NCBI RefSeq assembly: GCF_009936275.1
Contig: NZ_AP019797.1
Span: 1,843,890 to 1,907,889, forward strand
Direction: 5' to 3'
Length of the DNA: 64,000 nt
Source of the DNA: Rhodothermus marinus
GTDB lineage: Bacteria > Bacteroidota > Rhodothermia > Rhodothermales > Rhodothermaceae
The translations under genes were made by a program, and so were the position numbers. Position 1 is the first letter of the stretch; every line of letters starts with the position of its first letter. The notes beneath the pieces were generated by a model. It was not told the origin of the DNA, made no database searches, and worked only from the letters and a program-made list of their open reading frames with translations. Shown here in pieces: positions 45,602 to 53,585 of this stretch.

Positions 45602-47107
45602 TCACGGTGTCAGGCGGCCGAGCAGTCGCGGGAAGGGGATCACCTCCCGCACGTGGTGCACGCCGCAGATCCAGGCCAGCGTCCGTTCGAGTCCGAGCCC
45701 GAACCCGCTGTGCGGTACCGAGCCGTAGCGGCGCAGATCCAGGTACCACTCGAACGCCTCACGGGGTAGTCCGTGCGCCTCGATCTGGGCCTCCAGAAAG
45801 GCCAGGTCGTCGGCCCGCTGGCCACCCCCGATGATCTCGCCGTAGCCTTCCGGCGCGAGCACGTCCATGCCGAGCGCCAGGCGGTCGTCTTCCGGGTCGC
45901 GCTTCATATAGAAGGCTTTGATGGCGGCCGGAAAGCGATGGACGATGATCGGCCGGTCGAAGTGCCAGGTCAGCACCGTCTCGTCGCTGTTGCCGAAGTC
46001 GTTGCCCCACTGGAAATTCCGGGCCGACTCCTTCCAGAGCGGCAGGTTTTCCAGTTCTTTTTCGATTTCGTCCAGGCGCTGGTTGATTTCGATCTCGCGG
46101 GCGTCGATGCGCCGCTTTTCGGCCTTTTTGGCCTGCCCGTAGCGTCGCCGGTTTTCGGCCCGTTCGGTTTCGAGTTGCCGTTGCTCTTCTTTCAGCGCTT
46201 CGATGCGGGCATCGATCATGCGGGCCGTCTCATCGCTTCGGAGTAGCTCGACAGCTTCCGAGTAGGTCAGGCGCGGGAACGGCGGCTGGACGCGTTCCAG
46301 CGCCGCAATGTCACGGCCGAGCACCTCCAGTTCGGTCCGGCAGTGGCGCAGCACCTCCTGCACGATGTGCACCACCAGCTCCTCGGCCAGCGCCATGTTC
46401 ATTTCCAGATCGCAGAACGCCATTTCCGGCTCGATCATCCAGAATTCGGTCAGGTGCCGGCGCGTTTTGGACTTTTCGGCGCGGAACGTCGGGCCGAACG
46501 TGTACACCTTCCCGAAGGCCATGGCCATGGCCTCGGCGTAGAGCTGGCCACTCTGACTCAGGTAGGCTTTGTCGCCGAAGTAGTCGATCTCGAACAGCGT
46601 CGTGGTGCCTTCGACGGCGTTGCCCGTCAGGATCGGCGCGTCGAGCTGCAGAAAGCCGCGCTCCTGGAAAAAGTCGTGGATGGCCCGGATCACCCGGTTG
46701 CGGATGCGCATGATGGCCCACGGCCGGCGGCTGCGCAGCCACAGGTGTCGGTGATCCATCAGAAACTCGATCCCGTGCGGCTTGGGCGTGATCGGGTAGT
46801 TTTCGGAAGGGCCGATGCGCTGCAGGCGTTCGACGTGCACCTCGTGGCCGCCGATCTGGCGCTCGTCGCGCACGACGGTACCCACCACCTCCAGCGAGCA
46901 CTCCTGCGTGGCCTCCTCGGCCACCTGCCAGGTGTCGGCGTCCACCCTGTCCTGCGCCACCACGCACTGCACAAGCCCCGTACCATCGCGCAACATCAGA
47001 AAATGCAGCCCCTTCGAGCTTCGCTTGTTGTACAGCCAGCCTTTGAGCGTGACGGTCTGGCCCACATAGCGAGGCAATTCCTCAATGTATTGAAACGGCA
47101 GTTCCAT
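45602..47107 (-). CDS. asnS: Asparaginyl-tRNA synthetase
   Basis: This class II synthetase charges tRNA-Asn. The 501-residue protein has the N-terminal OB-fold anticodon domain ([20 protein letters not shown]), motif 2 region [20 protein letters not shown] and motif 3 [15 protein letters not shown], with [10 protein letters not shown] for amino-acid binding. An insertion at about residues 300-355 is a charged coiled coil ([18 protein letters not shown]), making it longer than typical 430-470-residue enzymes. Otherwise it looks complete. Confidence 0.97.
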   Translation of the reverse strand: MELPFQYIEELPRYVGQTVTLKGWLYNKRSSKGLHFLMLRDGTGLVQCVVAQDRVDADTWQVAEEATQECSLEVVGTVVRDERQIGGHEVHVERLQRIGPSENYPITPKPHGIEFLMDHRHLWLRSRRPWAIMRIRNRVIRAIHDFFQERGFLQLDAPILTGNAVEGTTTLFEIDYFGDKAYLSQSGQLYAEAMAMAFGKVYTFGPTFRAEKSKTRRHLTEFWMIEPEMAFCDLEMNMALAEELVVHIVQEVLRHCRTELEVLGRDIAALERVQPPFPRLTYSEAVELLRSDETARMIDARIEALKEEQRQLETERAENRRRYGQAKKAEKRRIDAREIEINQRLDEIEKELENLPLWKESARNFQWGNDFGNSDETVLTWHFDRPIIVHRFPAAIKAFYMKRDPEDDRLALGMDVLAPEGYGEIIGGGQRADDLAFLEAQIEAHGLPREAFEWYLDLRRYGSVPHSGFGLGLERTLAWICGVHHVREVIPFPRLLGRLTP

Positions 47108-47188
47108 CGTCCTGAAGGTTGCTGGTGAGCAGATTTCCGGGCTATCGAAAGCGCCCGAGCTTATACGCGCAAGGCCCGAAGGGTTCTC

Positions 47189-48010
47189 TCAGCCGAGCAT
47201 CCACGCCGTCACGAACGGCCAGGCTACCAGCAGATCGAGCAGGGCGAGATGGCCGTCGGTGATGCCGTGGCGGGCGACGCCGAGCACCATGCCGACAAGC
47301 AGCACGCCGAGCAGGTCAACGGCGGCCTCCGGTCGTTTCAGATGTGCCATGAAAATCAGGCCGACGGCCAGCGCCCCGAGCAGCAGGTTCAGCGCCACGC
47401 GGCGCAGCGTGCCGTAAGACCAGCGCACGGCGGGCGTGCGCACCCCCGAAGCCAGATCGCCGACGCGATCCGGCCAGTCGGCCAGCAGCGGATTGGGCAG
47501 CAACCACAGCAGCCGATAGGCTGTCAGCAGCCACAGGTCGGCGCCGGGCGTTCGTCCAGCTTCCAGAACCGGTAGCAGCGTGGTGCCCAGACTCCAGGCG
47601 CCGGCGATCAACAGCGGCTTGAGCAAGCCCCACTGTTTCAATCGCACGCCCGGCAGCACGTAGAGCAACCCTACCAGGCCAAGTCCGGCCCCGGCCATCA
47701 GCGTGACCGGTTGCAGATGCAGCGTGGCCCATCCGGCAAGTAGCGCTCCGAATGCCAGCCCACCGCGTTGCAACGTCCGGTGCACACGCCACCAGGACAC
47801 ACGTTCCGGTCGATTCAGGTAGTCCTCCGGCCCGACCGCCAGCGAACGATCCAGCAGGTACACCATCCAGGCTCCGGACGCCTCCAGCACGACGAGTGGC
47901 TTCGAAAGGGAAAGCTGCAGCAGGGCGGCATTTCCCGCCAGCAGGGCAACGGCCAGCAGTGGAATGTGCAACCCGCTCCAGAACAGCCTGTGCCAGAAGG
48001 GAATCGGCAC
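47189..48010 (-). CDS. UbiA-like prenyltransferase family membrane protein
   Basis: The 273-residue protein has about seven to eight hydrophobic segments. Two Asp-containing loops, AWMVYLLDRSLAVGPEDYLN and LADWPDRVGDLASGVRTPAV, sit where UbiA enzymes bind Mg-diphosphate, although neither exactly matches the usual NDxxDxxxD form. It would transfer an isoprenoid to an acceptor in the membrane, or be a divergent member with another substrate. It lies 81 bp from asnS and 43 bp from the SDR gene on the same strand. Confidence 0.65.
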   Translation of the reverse strand: MPIPFWHRLFWSGLHIPLLAVALLAGNAALLQLSLSKPLVVLEASGAWMVYLLDRSLAVGPEDYLNRPERVSWWRVHRTLQRGGLAFGALLAGWATLHLQPVTLMAGAGLGLVGLLYVLPGVRLKQWGLLKPLLIAGAWSLGTTLLPVLEAGRTPGADLWLLTAYRLLWLLPNPLLADWPDRVGDLASGVRTPAVRWSYGTLRRVALNLLLGALAVGLIFMAHLKRPEAAVDLLGVLLVGMVLGVARHGITDGHLALLDLLVAWPFVTAWMLG

Positions 48011-48053
48011 GGCTCCGATTTTTTTCGGGCCTACGCCACGCCGCCGTGCAGGT

Positions 48054-48854
48054 TCATTCCGGCAGCGGTCGGCGCGCTTCGAGCCAGCCGTCGGCGGCGG
48101 TGTCGCGGTGCACCAGCCAGCGGAAAAGCGGCGGGGCCACGGCCGGCAACACCTCCACCAGGAGCCGCATGTAGCGGGGCACGAACGCCTCGGGCAGATC
48201 GTGCTCGATCGCCCGCACGACGGCCCGGGCTACATCTTCGGGGCGGGCCAGCGGCACCAGCGGAGAGCGCCGGACGCCTTCGATCAGCCGCGTGGTGACC
48301 ATGGTCGGACAGACGCAGCTCACGCCCACCCGCGTATGGCGCAGCTCGAAACGCAACGCCTCGGAAAATCCCACCACGCCGTGCTTGGCCGCGCAGTAGG
48401 CGGCCAGTCCCGAGGCCCCGAACTTCCCGGCAATGCTGGCGATGTTCACGATATGCGCCCGGGGTTGCGCCAGCAGATGCGGGAGCGCTGCGTGCGTAAG
48501 TGCCATGAGCCCGGTCAGGTCCACCTCGATCGTCCGGGCCCAGACCGAAAAGTCGACCTCGGCAAACGGCCCGCTTGGCAGCACGCCCGCGTTGTTCACC
48601 AGCACCGAGAAGCCCCCGGCCGCTACGGCCTCGTCCACCACGCGTCGCACGGCTTCTCGGTCGGCCACGTCCGCTTCGAGCGCGACGAAACGCCGGCCCA
48701 GCGCTTCCACCCGACGGGCCGTTTCGGCCATGTCCCCGGCGCGTAGATCCACGCCGATCACGTGCGCACCCCGTTCGGCCAACGCCACGGCCGTGGCCTG
48801 GCCAATGCCCCGGGCCGCACCGGTCAGCAGCACGGTCTGATCTTTCAGCGTCAT
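48054..48854 (-). CDS. Short-chain dehydrogenase/reductase
   Basis: From ATG 48854 the 266-residue protein has the SDR cofactor motif TGAARGIGQAT, the NNAGVLPSG segment, the catalytic Ser in VNIASIAGK and the YCAAKHG Tyr/Lys pair. It is a classical NAD(P)-dependent SDR. The substrate cannot be told. The ATG at 48854 is preferred over an upstream start because the extension is not conserved in style. It is followed by the UbiA-like gene. Confidence 0.88.
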   Translation of the reverse strand: MTLKDQTVLLTGAARGIGQATAVALAERGAHVIGVDLRAGDMAETARRVEALGRRFVALEADVADREAVRRVVDEAVAAGGFSVLVNNAGVLPSGPFAEVDFSVWARTIEVDLTGLMALTHAALPHLLAQPRAHIVNIASIAGKFGASGLAAYCAAKHGVVGFSEALRFELRHTRVGVSCVCPTMVTTRLIEGVRRSPLVPLARPEDVARAVVRAIEHDLPEAFVPRYMRLLVEVLPAVAPPLFRWLVHRDTAADGWLEARRPLPE

Positions 48855-48912
48855 GCCTGAGAATCCGAAAAAAGATAGAGACGGCCCTTCCGGATGGAGC
48901 AAAACACAGAGG

Positions 48913-49137
48913 TTACGTGGGCGTGGAGGTATCCGGACCTGTCTCCTCGAACACCACGTGGCGCAAAACCTCCAGATCTTTCAGGCGCTTGCTGGCGTCC
49001 AGAATTTCGATGCCGGCGACACGTCCGTCGGCGGCATAATCCACAGCAATCCCTTCAGCCACTTCGCGGGTGGTTACCGTCGCCTTTAGGAAGCGAATGT
49101 AAAGGGCATCAACTTCTCTGTCGTAGGTTATCTGCAT
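48913..49137 (-). CDS. DUF2283 family protein (antitoxin-like)
   Basis: The 74-residue protein begins MQITYDREVDALYIRF and has VAEGIAVDYAADGRVAGIEI, LDAS, the hallmark of DUF2283. These proteins usually follow a DUF4258 gene. Here the DUF4258 gene is 15 bp upstream but frameshifted. Confidence 0.88.
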   Translation of the reverse strand: MQITYDREVDALYIRFLKATVTTREVAEGIAVDYAADGRVAGIEILDASKRLKDLEVLRHVVFEETGPDTSTPT

Positions 49138-49152
49138 CTCGCAAACAGTCGG

Positions 49153-49408
49153 TCAGAAATAATACACGTAGACCGTGACCACAACAATTTCTTCGGGTTC
49201 CTCAACAAATATGGGGCGCACCTGTTTCATTGCATAAAACTTTCCGTTCCAGACACTTTCAAAGCGAAAATCTTTCTGACAACTCCATCTTCCTGATGCC
49301 ACAGGTGTCCAATCGGCCGTTCGAATCGTCTCGACAACCTCTTCAACCGTAGCTCCGCGGTCCTGAAGGCGCTCGTAGGCATGGTCTTGAAAAGCGAATA
49401 CGTTTCAT
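49153..49408 (-). pseudogene. DUF4258 family protein, frameshifted
   Basis: From ATG 49408, which overlaps the monooxygenase stop as ATGA, the frame reads MKRIRFS and then shifts. Removing one A from TTTTCAAGACCAT gives SDHAYERLQDRGATVEEVVE and on to VVVTVYVYYF at a TGA (49153). The two parts together form a normal DUF4258 protein of about 85 residues, so a single-base insertion breaks it. A sequencing error or programmed slippage cannot be excluded. Confidence 0.75.
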
Positions 49409-50751
49409 TCGACAGACACTTCTTTCAGGCCCTTTCCAAGTACCTGTCGTGGAGGCCGACGCCGGCCGCGACGGCGTTCGCGGCGAAGCTGGCGCAGGTA
49501 GCGGTAGAAATCCACCTCCAGGGCGTGGCGTTTTGTGGGGACAAAACGCCGTTGGCGCCAGGCATCCTCGCGGCGAATCCAGCGCCACATGGCTTCACGC
49601 GACGGCAACCCGGCCCGTCCTTCCAGCAGATCCGCCACCCATTCGGCCTGCACTTCGGCCAGCGGCATGATGGAGCCCAGTGGCTGCACCAGTCCGATGA
49701 AATACAGGTTGGGATGGTCGGGCGGCACCACGTGCAGGTAGCGCGGCAGATAATTGTCGCGCACTTCCAGGAAGGCCGGATCGAAAAACGGAAAGGCCAC
49801 CCGATAGCCGGTCGCGTAGATGATCAGGTCGATCGTCTCCGTCGTGCCGTCCGCAAAGTGCACCTGTCGCCCTTCGAGCCGGCGCAGGTCGGGTTTGACC
49901 CGAATGCGACCGTGCCCGATGAGCGGCAGCAGTTCGGTGGAGATCGTCGGATGCTCGGCCCCGAGCGGATAGTCGGGCACCGGGAAGCCGTAGCGCCGCT
50001 GGTTGCCGCGCGCCAGATAGACGAGCAGTCGGAAGAGCGCCCGCTGCACGACGAGCGGTAGCCGGGAGGTAAACGGCGTCAGCCACAGGTCGAGCGGCCG
50101 CCCCAGCAGGTACTTCGGGATGACGTGCGCCCCGCGGCGCGTCGAGAGCAGGACGGCCCGGGCATGGTGAACCGCCTCGCAGGCGATGTCGCAGGCCGAG
50201 TTGCCGGCCCCTACCACGAGCACCCGTTTGCCCCAGAGCACGTCGGGCGTCCGGTAGTCGCGGGCGTGCATGACCTCGCCTTCAAACGTACCCGGCACTT
50301 CGGGCCAGTTCGGACACCAGTGGTGACCACTGGCCACGATGACCGCACCGTAACGTTCGGTGCGCGTGGCTCCGCTGTCTCGGTGACGCACCGTTACGTC
50401 GTAGGTGCCGCCTGCGGCCGGTTCGACGCGCACCACCTCGGTCCGGAATGTGATCGTGTGCCGGAAGCCGAAATGCTCCACGTAGCGCTCGAAGTAGGCC
50501 AGCAGTTGCGCATGCGAGGGGAAGTCCGGGTAATCGTCCGGCATTGGAAAGTCCGAAAAGGCCGTCTTCGTCTTCGAGGTGTTCGTGTGCAGCGAGGCGT
50601 AAGCCGGCGAAAGCCCGCTGTCGTTCTCGTAGCGCCAGAGTCCGCCGATGTCGGAGCCCTTCTCGAAGCAGTCGAACGGCAGGCCGCGCTGGTAGAATAC
50701 TTTGGCCGTGACCAGGCCCGAAGGTCCTGCTCCGATGATGCAGGCTTTCAT
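49405..50751 (-). CDS. Flavin-containing monooxygenase
   Basis: From ATG 50751 the 448-residue protein has the FAD motif CIIGAGPSGLVTAKVF, the NADPH motif VLVVGAGNSACDIACE, and the FMO identity sequence FEGEVMHARDY (FxGxxxHxxxY) between them. It should oxygenate a soft nucleophile or, as a Baeyer-Villiger enzyme, a ketone. A longer N-terminal extension in frame is antisense to the hydrolase. It shares ATGA overlaps with the hydrolase upstream and the DUF4258 gene downstream, so the unit is translationally coupled. Confidence 0.9.
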   Translation of the reverse strand: MKACIIGAGPSGLVTAKVFYQRGLPFDCFEKGSDIGGLWRYENDSGLSPAYASLHTNTSKTKTAFSDFPMPDDYPDFPSHAQLLAYFERYVEHFGFRHTITFRTEVVRVEPAAGGTYDVTVRHRDSGATRTERYGAVIVASGHHWCPNWPEVPGTFEGEVMHARDYRTPDVLWGKRVLVVGAGNSACDIACEAVHHARAVLLSTRRGAHVIPKYLLGRPLDLWLTPFTSRLPLVVQRALFRLLVYLARGNQRRYGFPVPDYPLGAEHPTISTELLPLIGHGRIRVKPDLRRLEGRQVHFADGTTETIDLIIYATGYRVAFPFFDPAFLEVRDNYLPRYLHVVPPDHPNLYFIGLVQPLGSIMPLAEVQAEWVADLLEGRAGLPSREAMWRWIRREDAWRQRRFVPTKRHALEVDFYRYLRQLRRERRRGRRRPPRQVLGKGLKEVSVE

Positions 50752-51620
50752 ACGGACAGCGGCTTTTCGGCGGAAAGAAATTGCTCGAGCAACGCGCTTA
50801 CGACTTCCGACGCTTCCACCATGGGAAAATGGCCCGCGTCCGGCAGCAGCTTTTGTTCGGCCTCTGGCAGGCGCTTGGCCATCGCGCGCACATGCGCCAC
50901 CGGCACCACCGGATCCTTTTCTCCAGCGATCATCAGCACCGGGCACTGCACCGAGGCCAGCTGCTCGGTCAGGTCCATATGCGCCACGGCCGCGGCCAGT
51001 TGCAGCAGGGCGTCCGGGCGGTAGCGTTTCGCGTCGGGATAGACGCCCTCGAAAAACACCTGACCGGCCGTTTCCTGCCAGGCCTCCGGTCGCCCGCTCA
51101 GCCGGACCAGCAACCGGCGCCAGCGTTCGGGACGCGCCGTCAGCCAGCGATAGCCGAGGCGGAAAAGCGCACGGCCGACGCCATGCTCGGCCAGCCGCTG
51201 CACACGCGCCAGCGCTCCTGAAAGACGTCCCCGGGCGAAGCTGCTCACCAGCACCAACCGCTCCAGGCAGGTCGGCCGGTGTACGGCCAGGCACAGTCCC
51301 CAGAAGCCTCCCAGCGAATGTCCCACCACCTGCACGGGCGTCTCGCCGCACAGCTCCTGAAGTGCCTGTGCCAGCGCCTGGGCCAGTCGTTCCGGCGTGA
51401 GCAGTGACGGAAGCGAGTCGTTCGCCTCCGGCAGGTGGCCGGGCAGCGACAGCGCATACCAGCGGCGCCGGGTGCGCAGAGCCGGTGGCATCAGTGCCAC
51501 CCATCCCCATGGCGAAAGCGTCCAGCCGTGCAGCCAGATGATGGGCGGTCCCGGCCGGTAAATCCCGTCCGTCACCACCCGCACTGGCCCCAGCTCCGTC
51601 GCAATGCGATAGGTGATCAT
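50748..51620 (-). CDS. Alpha/beta hydrolase
   Basis: From ATG 51620 the 290-residue protein has the oxyanion HGWTL segment, the nucleophile elbow GHSLGGFWG, the Asp in AGEKDPVVP and the catalytic His in PDAGHFPMVE. It is a soluble carboxylesterase or C-C hydrolase type enzyme. Its start overlaps the hydroxyacid oxidase stop and its stop overlaps the monooxygenase start, both as ATGA. Confidence 0.9.
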   Translation of the reverse strand: MITYRIATELGPVRVVTDGIYRPGPPIIWLHGWTLSPWGWVALMPPALRTRRRWYALSLPGHLPEANDSLPSLLTPERLAQALAQALQELCGETPVQVVGHSLGGFWGLCLAVHRPTCLERLVLVSSFARGRLSGALARVQRLAEHGVGRALFRLGYRWLTARPERWRRLLVRLSGRPEAWQETAGQVFFEGVYPDAKRYRPDALLQLAAAVAHMDLTEQLASVQCPVLMIAGEKDPVVPVAHVRAMAKRLPEAEQKLLPDAGHFPMVEASEVVSALLEQFLSAEKPLSV

Positions 51621-52807
51621 GAGCTTCCGTGCAACACCGAGCGGTCCACCTCGTCCCAGTTCCGGCAGCCGAGCAGGCCCAGCGCCAGGTCGAGTTCGGC
51701 CAGCAGGTTCTCCAGCACGAAGCGCACGCCGGCCTCGCCGCCCACGGCCAGCCCGCACGCGTAGGGTCGCCCCAGCAGCACGGCCCGGGCGCCCAGCGCC
51801 ATCGCCTTGAGCACGTCGGCCGCGCGACGGATGCCGCTGTCGAACAGCACGGTCAGCCGGTCCCCCACCGCCTCCACCACGGCCGGCAGCGCCTCGAGTG
51901 CGGCAATCGCGCCGTCCACCTGGCGGCCGCCGTGGTTCGAGACGATCACCCCGGCCACGCCCGCCTCGGCCGCCCGCCGGGCATCGTCCGGGTGCAGGAT
52001 GCCCTTCAGCAGGATCGGCAGCCGGGTGTTCTCCTGCAAAAAAGCCAGATCGTCCCAGGTCAGGTCCGGGTTGGAAAACACACGGGCGAACGCCAGAATG
52101 GCGGCCGTCGGATTGGCCTCGGGCGGCTCGTCAAGCCGGCTGCGGAAGACCGGATCGGTGAAATAGTTCGCCAGCCCCTCGCCCTGCAGGAACGGCAGGT
52201 AGGCGTGCGCCAGGTCCTGCTCGCGCCAGGCCAGCAGCGTTGTGTCGAGCGTCACGACGAGCGCCTCGTAGCCGGCCGCCTCGGCACGGCGGATCAGGCT
52301 GACGGTCAGCTCCGGATCCCGCCCCCAGTAGAGCTGAAACCAGCGCGGGGCCGCCCCCATGGCCTCGGCCACCGCTTCGAGCGGCTGCGACGAGACCGTA
52401 CTCAGCACGAACGGCACGCCCACGGCGGCGGCCGCCCGCGCCACGGCCAGCTCGCCCTCCGGGTGCAGCATACCCTGCACGCCGATGGGCGCCAGCAACA
52501 CGGGCGCCGGAAGCCGACGGCCCAGTAATTCCACGCTCAGGTCGCGCGTTCCCACGCCCCGAAGCATGCGCGGCACCAGCCGCCAGCGGCGGAACGCCTC
52601 CCGATTGGCCCGCACCGTCTCTTCGCCGCCGGCCCCGCCGAACAGGTAGGCCGCGGCCTCAGGCCGCAACACCTCGCGCGCCCGCGCCTCCAGCGCCTCG
52701 ATGGCAATCGGAAACGGCGGCTTTTCGCCGGCCAGCCCGCTCAGGTAGATCTGCAGCTGGCGCTGCATACCGGGCGAAGCCCCGGGCAACGAGGCATCCT
52801 GCATCAT
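51617..52807 (-). CDS. FMN-dependent alpha-hydroxyacid oxidase/dehydrogenase
   Basis: The 396-residue TIM-barrel flavoprotein resembles lactate 2-monooxygenase and LldD. APIGVQGMLHPEGELAVAR, STVSSQPLEAVAEAM and the active-site VSNHGGRQVDG (His and Arg) with VLFDSGIRRAADVLKAMALG for FMN phosphate binding are all present. It oxidises a 2-hydroxyacid to a 2-oxoacid. It is first of three coupled genes with a hydrolase and a flavin monooxygenase, so the substrate may come from a ring or ester breakdown route. Confidence 0.9.
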   Translation of the reverse strand: MMQDASLPGASPGMQRQLQIYLSGLAGEKPPFPIAIEALEARAREVLRPEAAAYLFGGAGGEETVRANREAFRRWRLVPRMLRGVGTRDLSVELLGRRLPAPVLLAPIGVQGMLHPEGELAVARAAAAVGVPFVLSTVSSQPLEAVAEAMGAAPRWFQLYWGRDPELTVSLIRRAEAAGYEALVVTLDTTLLAWREQDLAHAYLPFLQGEGLANYFTDPVFRSRLDEPPEANPTAAILAFARVFSNPDLTWDDLAFLQENTRLPILLKGILHPDDARRAAEAGVAGVIVSNHGGRQVDGAIAALEALPAVVEAVGDRLTVLFDSGIRRAADVLKAMALGARAVLLGRPYACGLAVGGEAGVRFVLENLLAELDLALGLLGCRNWDEVDRSVLHGSS

Positions 52808-52838
52808 GGTCTCGTTCCGAGTAGTTCTATTGCACGCT

Positions 52839-53129
52839 TTACAGTTCGAGGCCCTCCTGCAGGGCCGCCTGTTCGATGGGTCGGGACGGATCTTCGGCCA
52901 GAACTACGTCGATTTTTCGATCGCCGAGCTGCAGCTTCAGGCGGGCCAGAAAGGTCAGTTTGCGGTCAAAAAGATTCTCGCGCACGGCCGGGATCACGTA
53001 AAGGTCCACGTCGCCGCCCTTTCGATGGGGATCGACGCGGCTTCCGAACAGAAACACCCGCGTGCCGGGGCCGAACACCTCGCGGGCAATCTGCTTGATG
53101 CGTTCCCTGTCCTGTGCCCGAAGCCGCAT
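52839..53129 (-). CDS. MNT-type nucleotidyltransferase
   Basis: The 96-residue protein has the minimal nucleotidyltransferase motif FLFGSRVDPHRKGGDVDLYV (GSR, DVD) and a third acidic residue in KIDVVLAED. Such proteins are usually paired with a HEPN toxin and can AMPylate it, but no HEPN gene is beside it. It sits between the thioesterase and hydroxyacid oxidase genes on the same strand, four bases after the thioesterase, so it may be read with that operon. Confidence 0.82.
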   Translation of the reverse strand: MRLRAQDRERIKQIAREVFGPGTRVFLFGSRVDPHRKGGDVDLYVIPAVRENLFDRKLTFLARLKLQLGDRKIDVVLAEDPSRPIEQAALQEGLEL

Positions 53130-53133
53130 GGCC

Positions 53134-53571
53134 TTATTCCTGATAGGGCAAGACGGCCAGCGTCAGACGGCTGACGCACACGAGCCGTTCCTGTTCGTCG
53201 TAAATGCGGATGTCCCACACCTGCGTCCGACGGCCGATATGGAGCGGCCGCGCCACCCCCTTCACCTGACCGGAACGCACCGCGCGGATGTGGTTTGCGT
53301 TGATCTCCAGCCCCACACAGTAGTAGCGTGCCACGTCGATGCACAGGTGCGAGCCGACGCTTCCCATCGACTCGGCCAGCGCCACCGAGGCGCCGCCGTG
53401 CAGCAATCCGAACGGCTGCTGCGTGCGGTGATCGACGGGCATCGTGGCCACCAGGTAGTCGTCGCCGATCTCCACGAACCGGATGCCCAGATGCCCCAGC
53501 ATGTTGCCCTCGGTCATCCGGTTCAGGTCGTCCAGCGTGGCCGGTTGCTTCCAGATCGTCGTGGTTGCCAT
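53134..53571 (-). CDS. Hotdog-fold thioesterase (PaaI/MenI type)
   Basis: The 145-residue protein has the hotdog signature HGGASVALAESMGSVGS with the catalytic glutamate, and begins with a short helical leader. It resembles the YbdB/MenI/PaaI group that hydrolyses aromatic or long-chain acyl-CoA. As part of the beta-oxidation operon it probably releases CoA from dead-end intermediates. The exact substrate is unclear. Confidence 0.85.
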   Translation of the reverse strand: MATTTIWKQPATLDDLNRMTEGNMLGHLGIRFVEIGDDYLVATMPVDHRTQQPFGLLHGGASVALAESMGSVGSHLCIDVARYYCVGLEINANHIRAVRSGQVKGVARPLHIGRRTQVWDIRIYDEQERLVCVSRLTLAVLPYQE

Positions 53572-53585
53572 GTTTTTGCAGGATT

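Noticed and set aside
49405-51510. 701-residue monooxygenase with a novel N-terminal domain
   Set aside because: The extra N-terminal residues come from the wrong frame of the hydrolase gene; ATG 50751 begins a canonical FAD motif.
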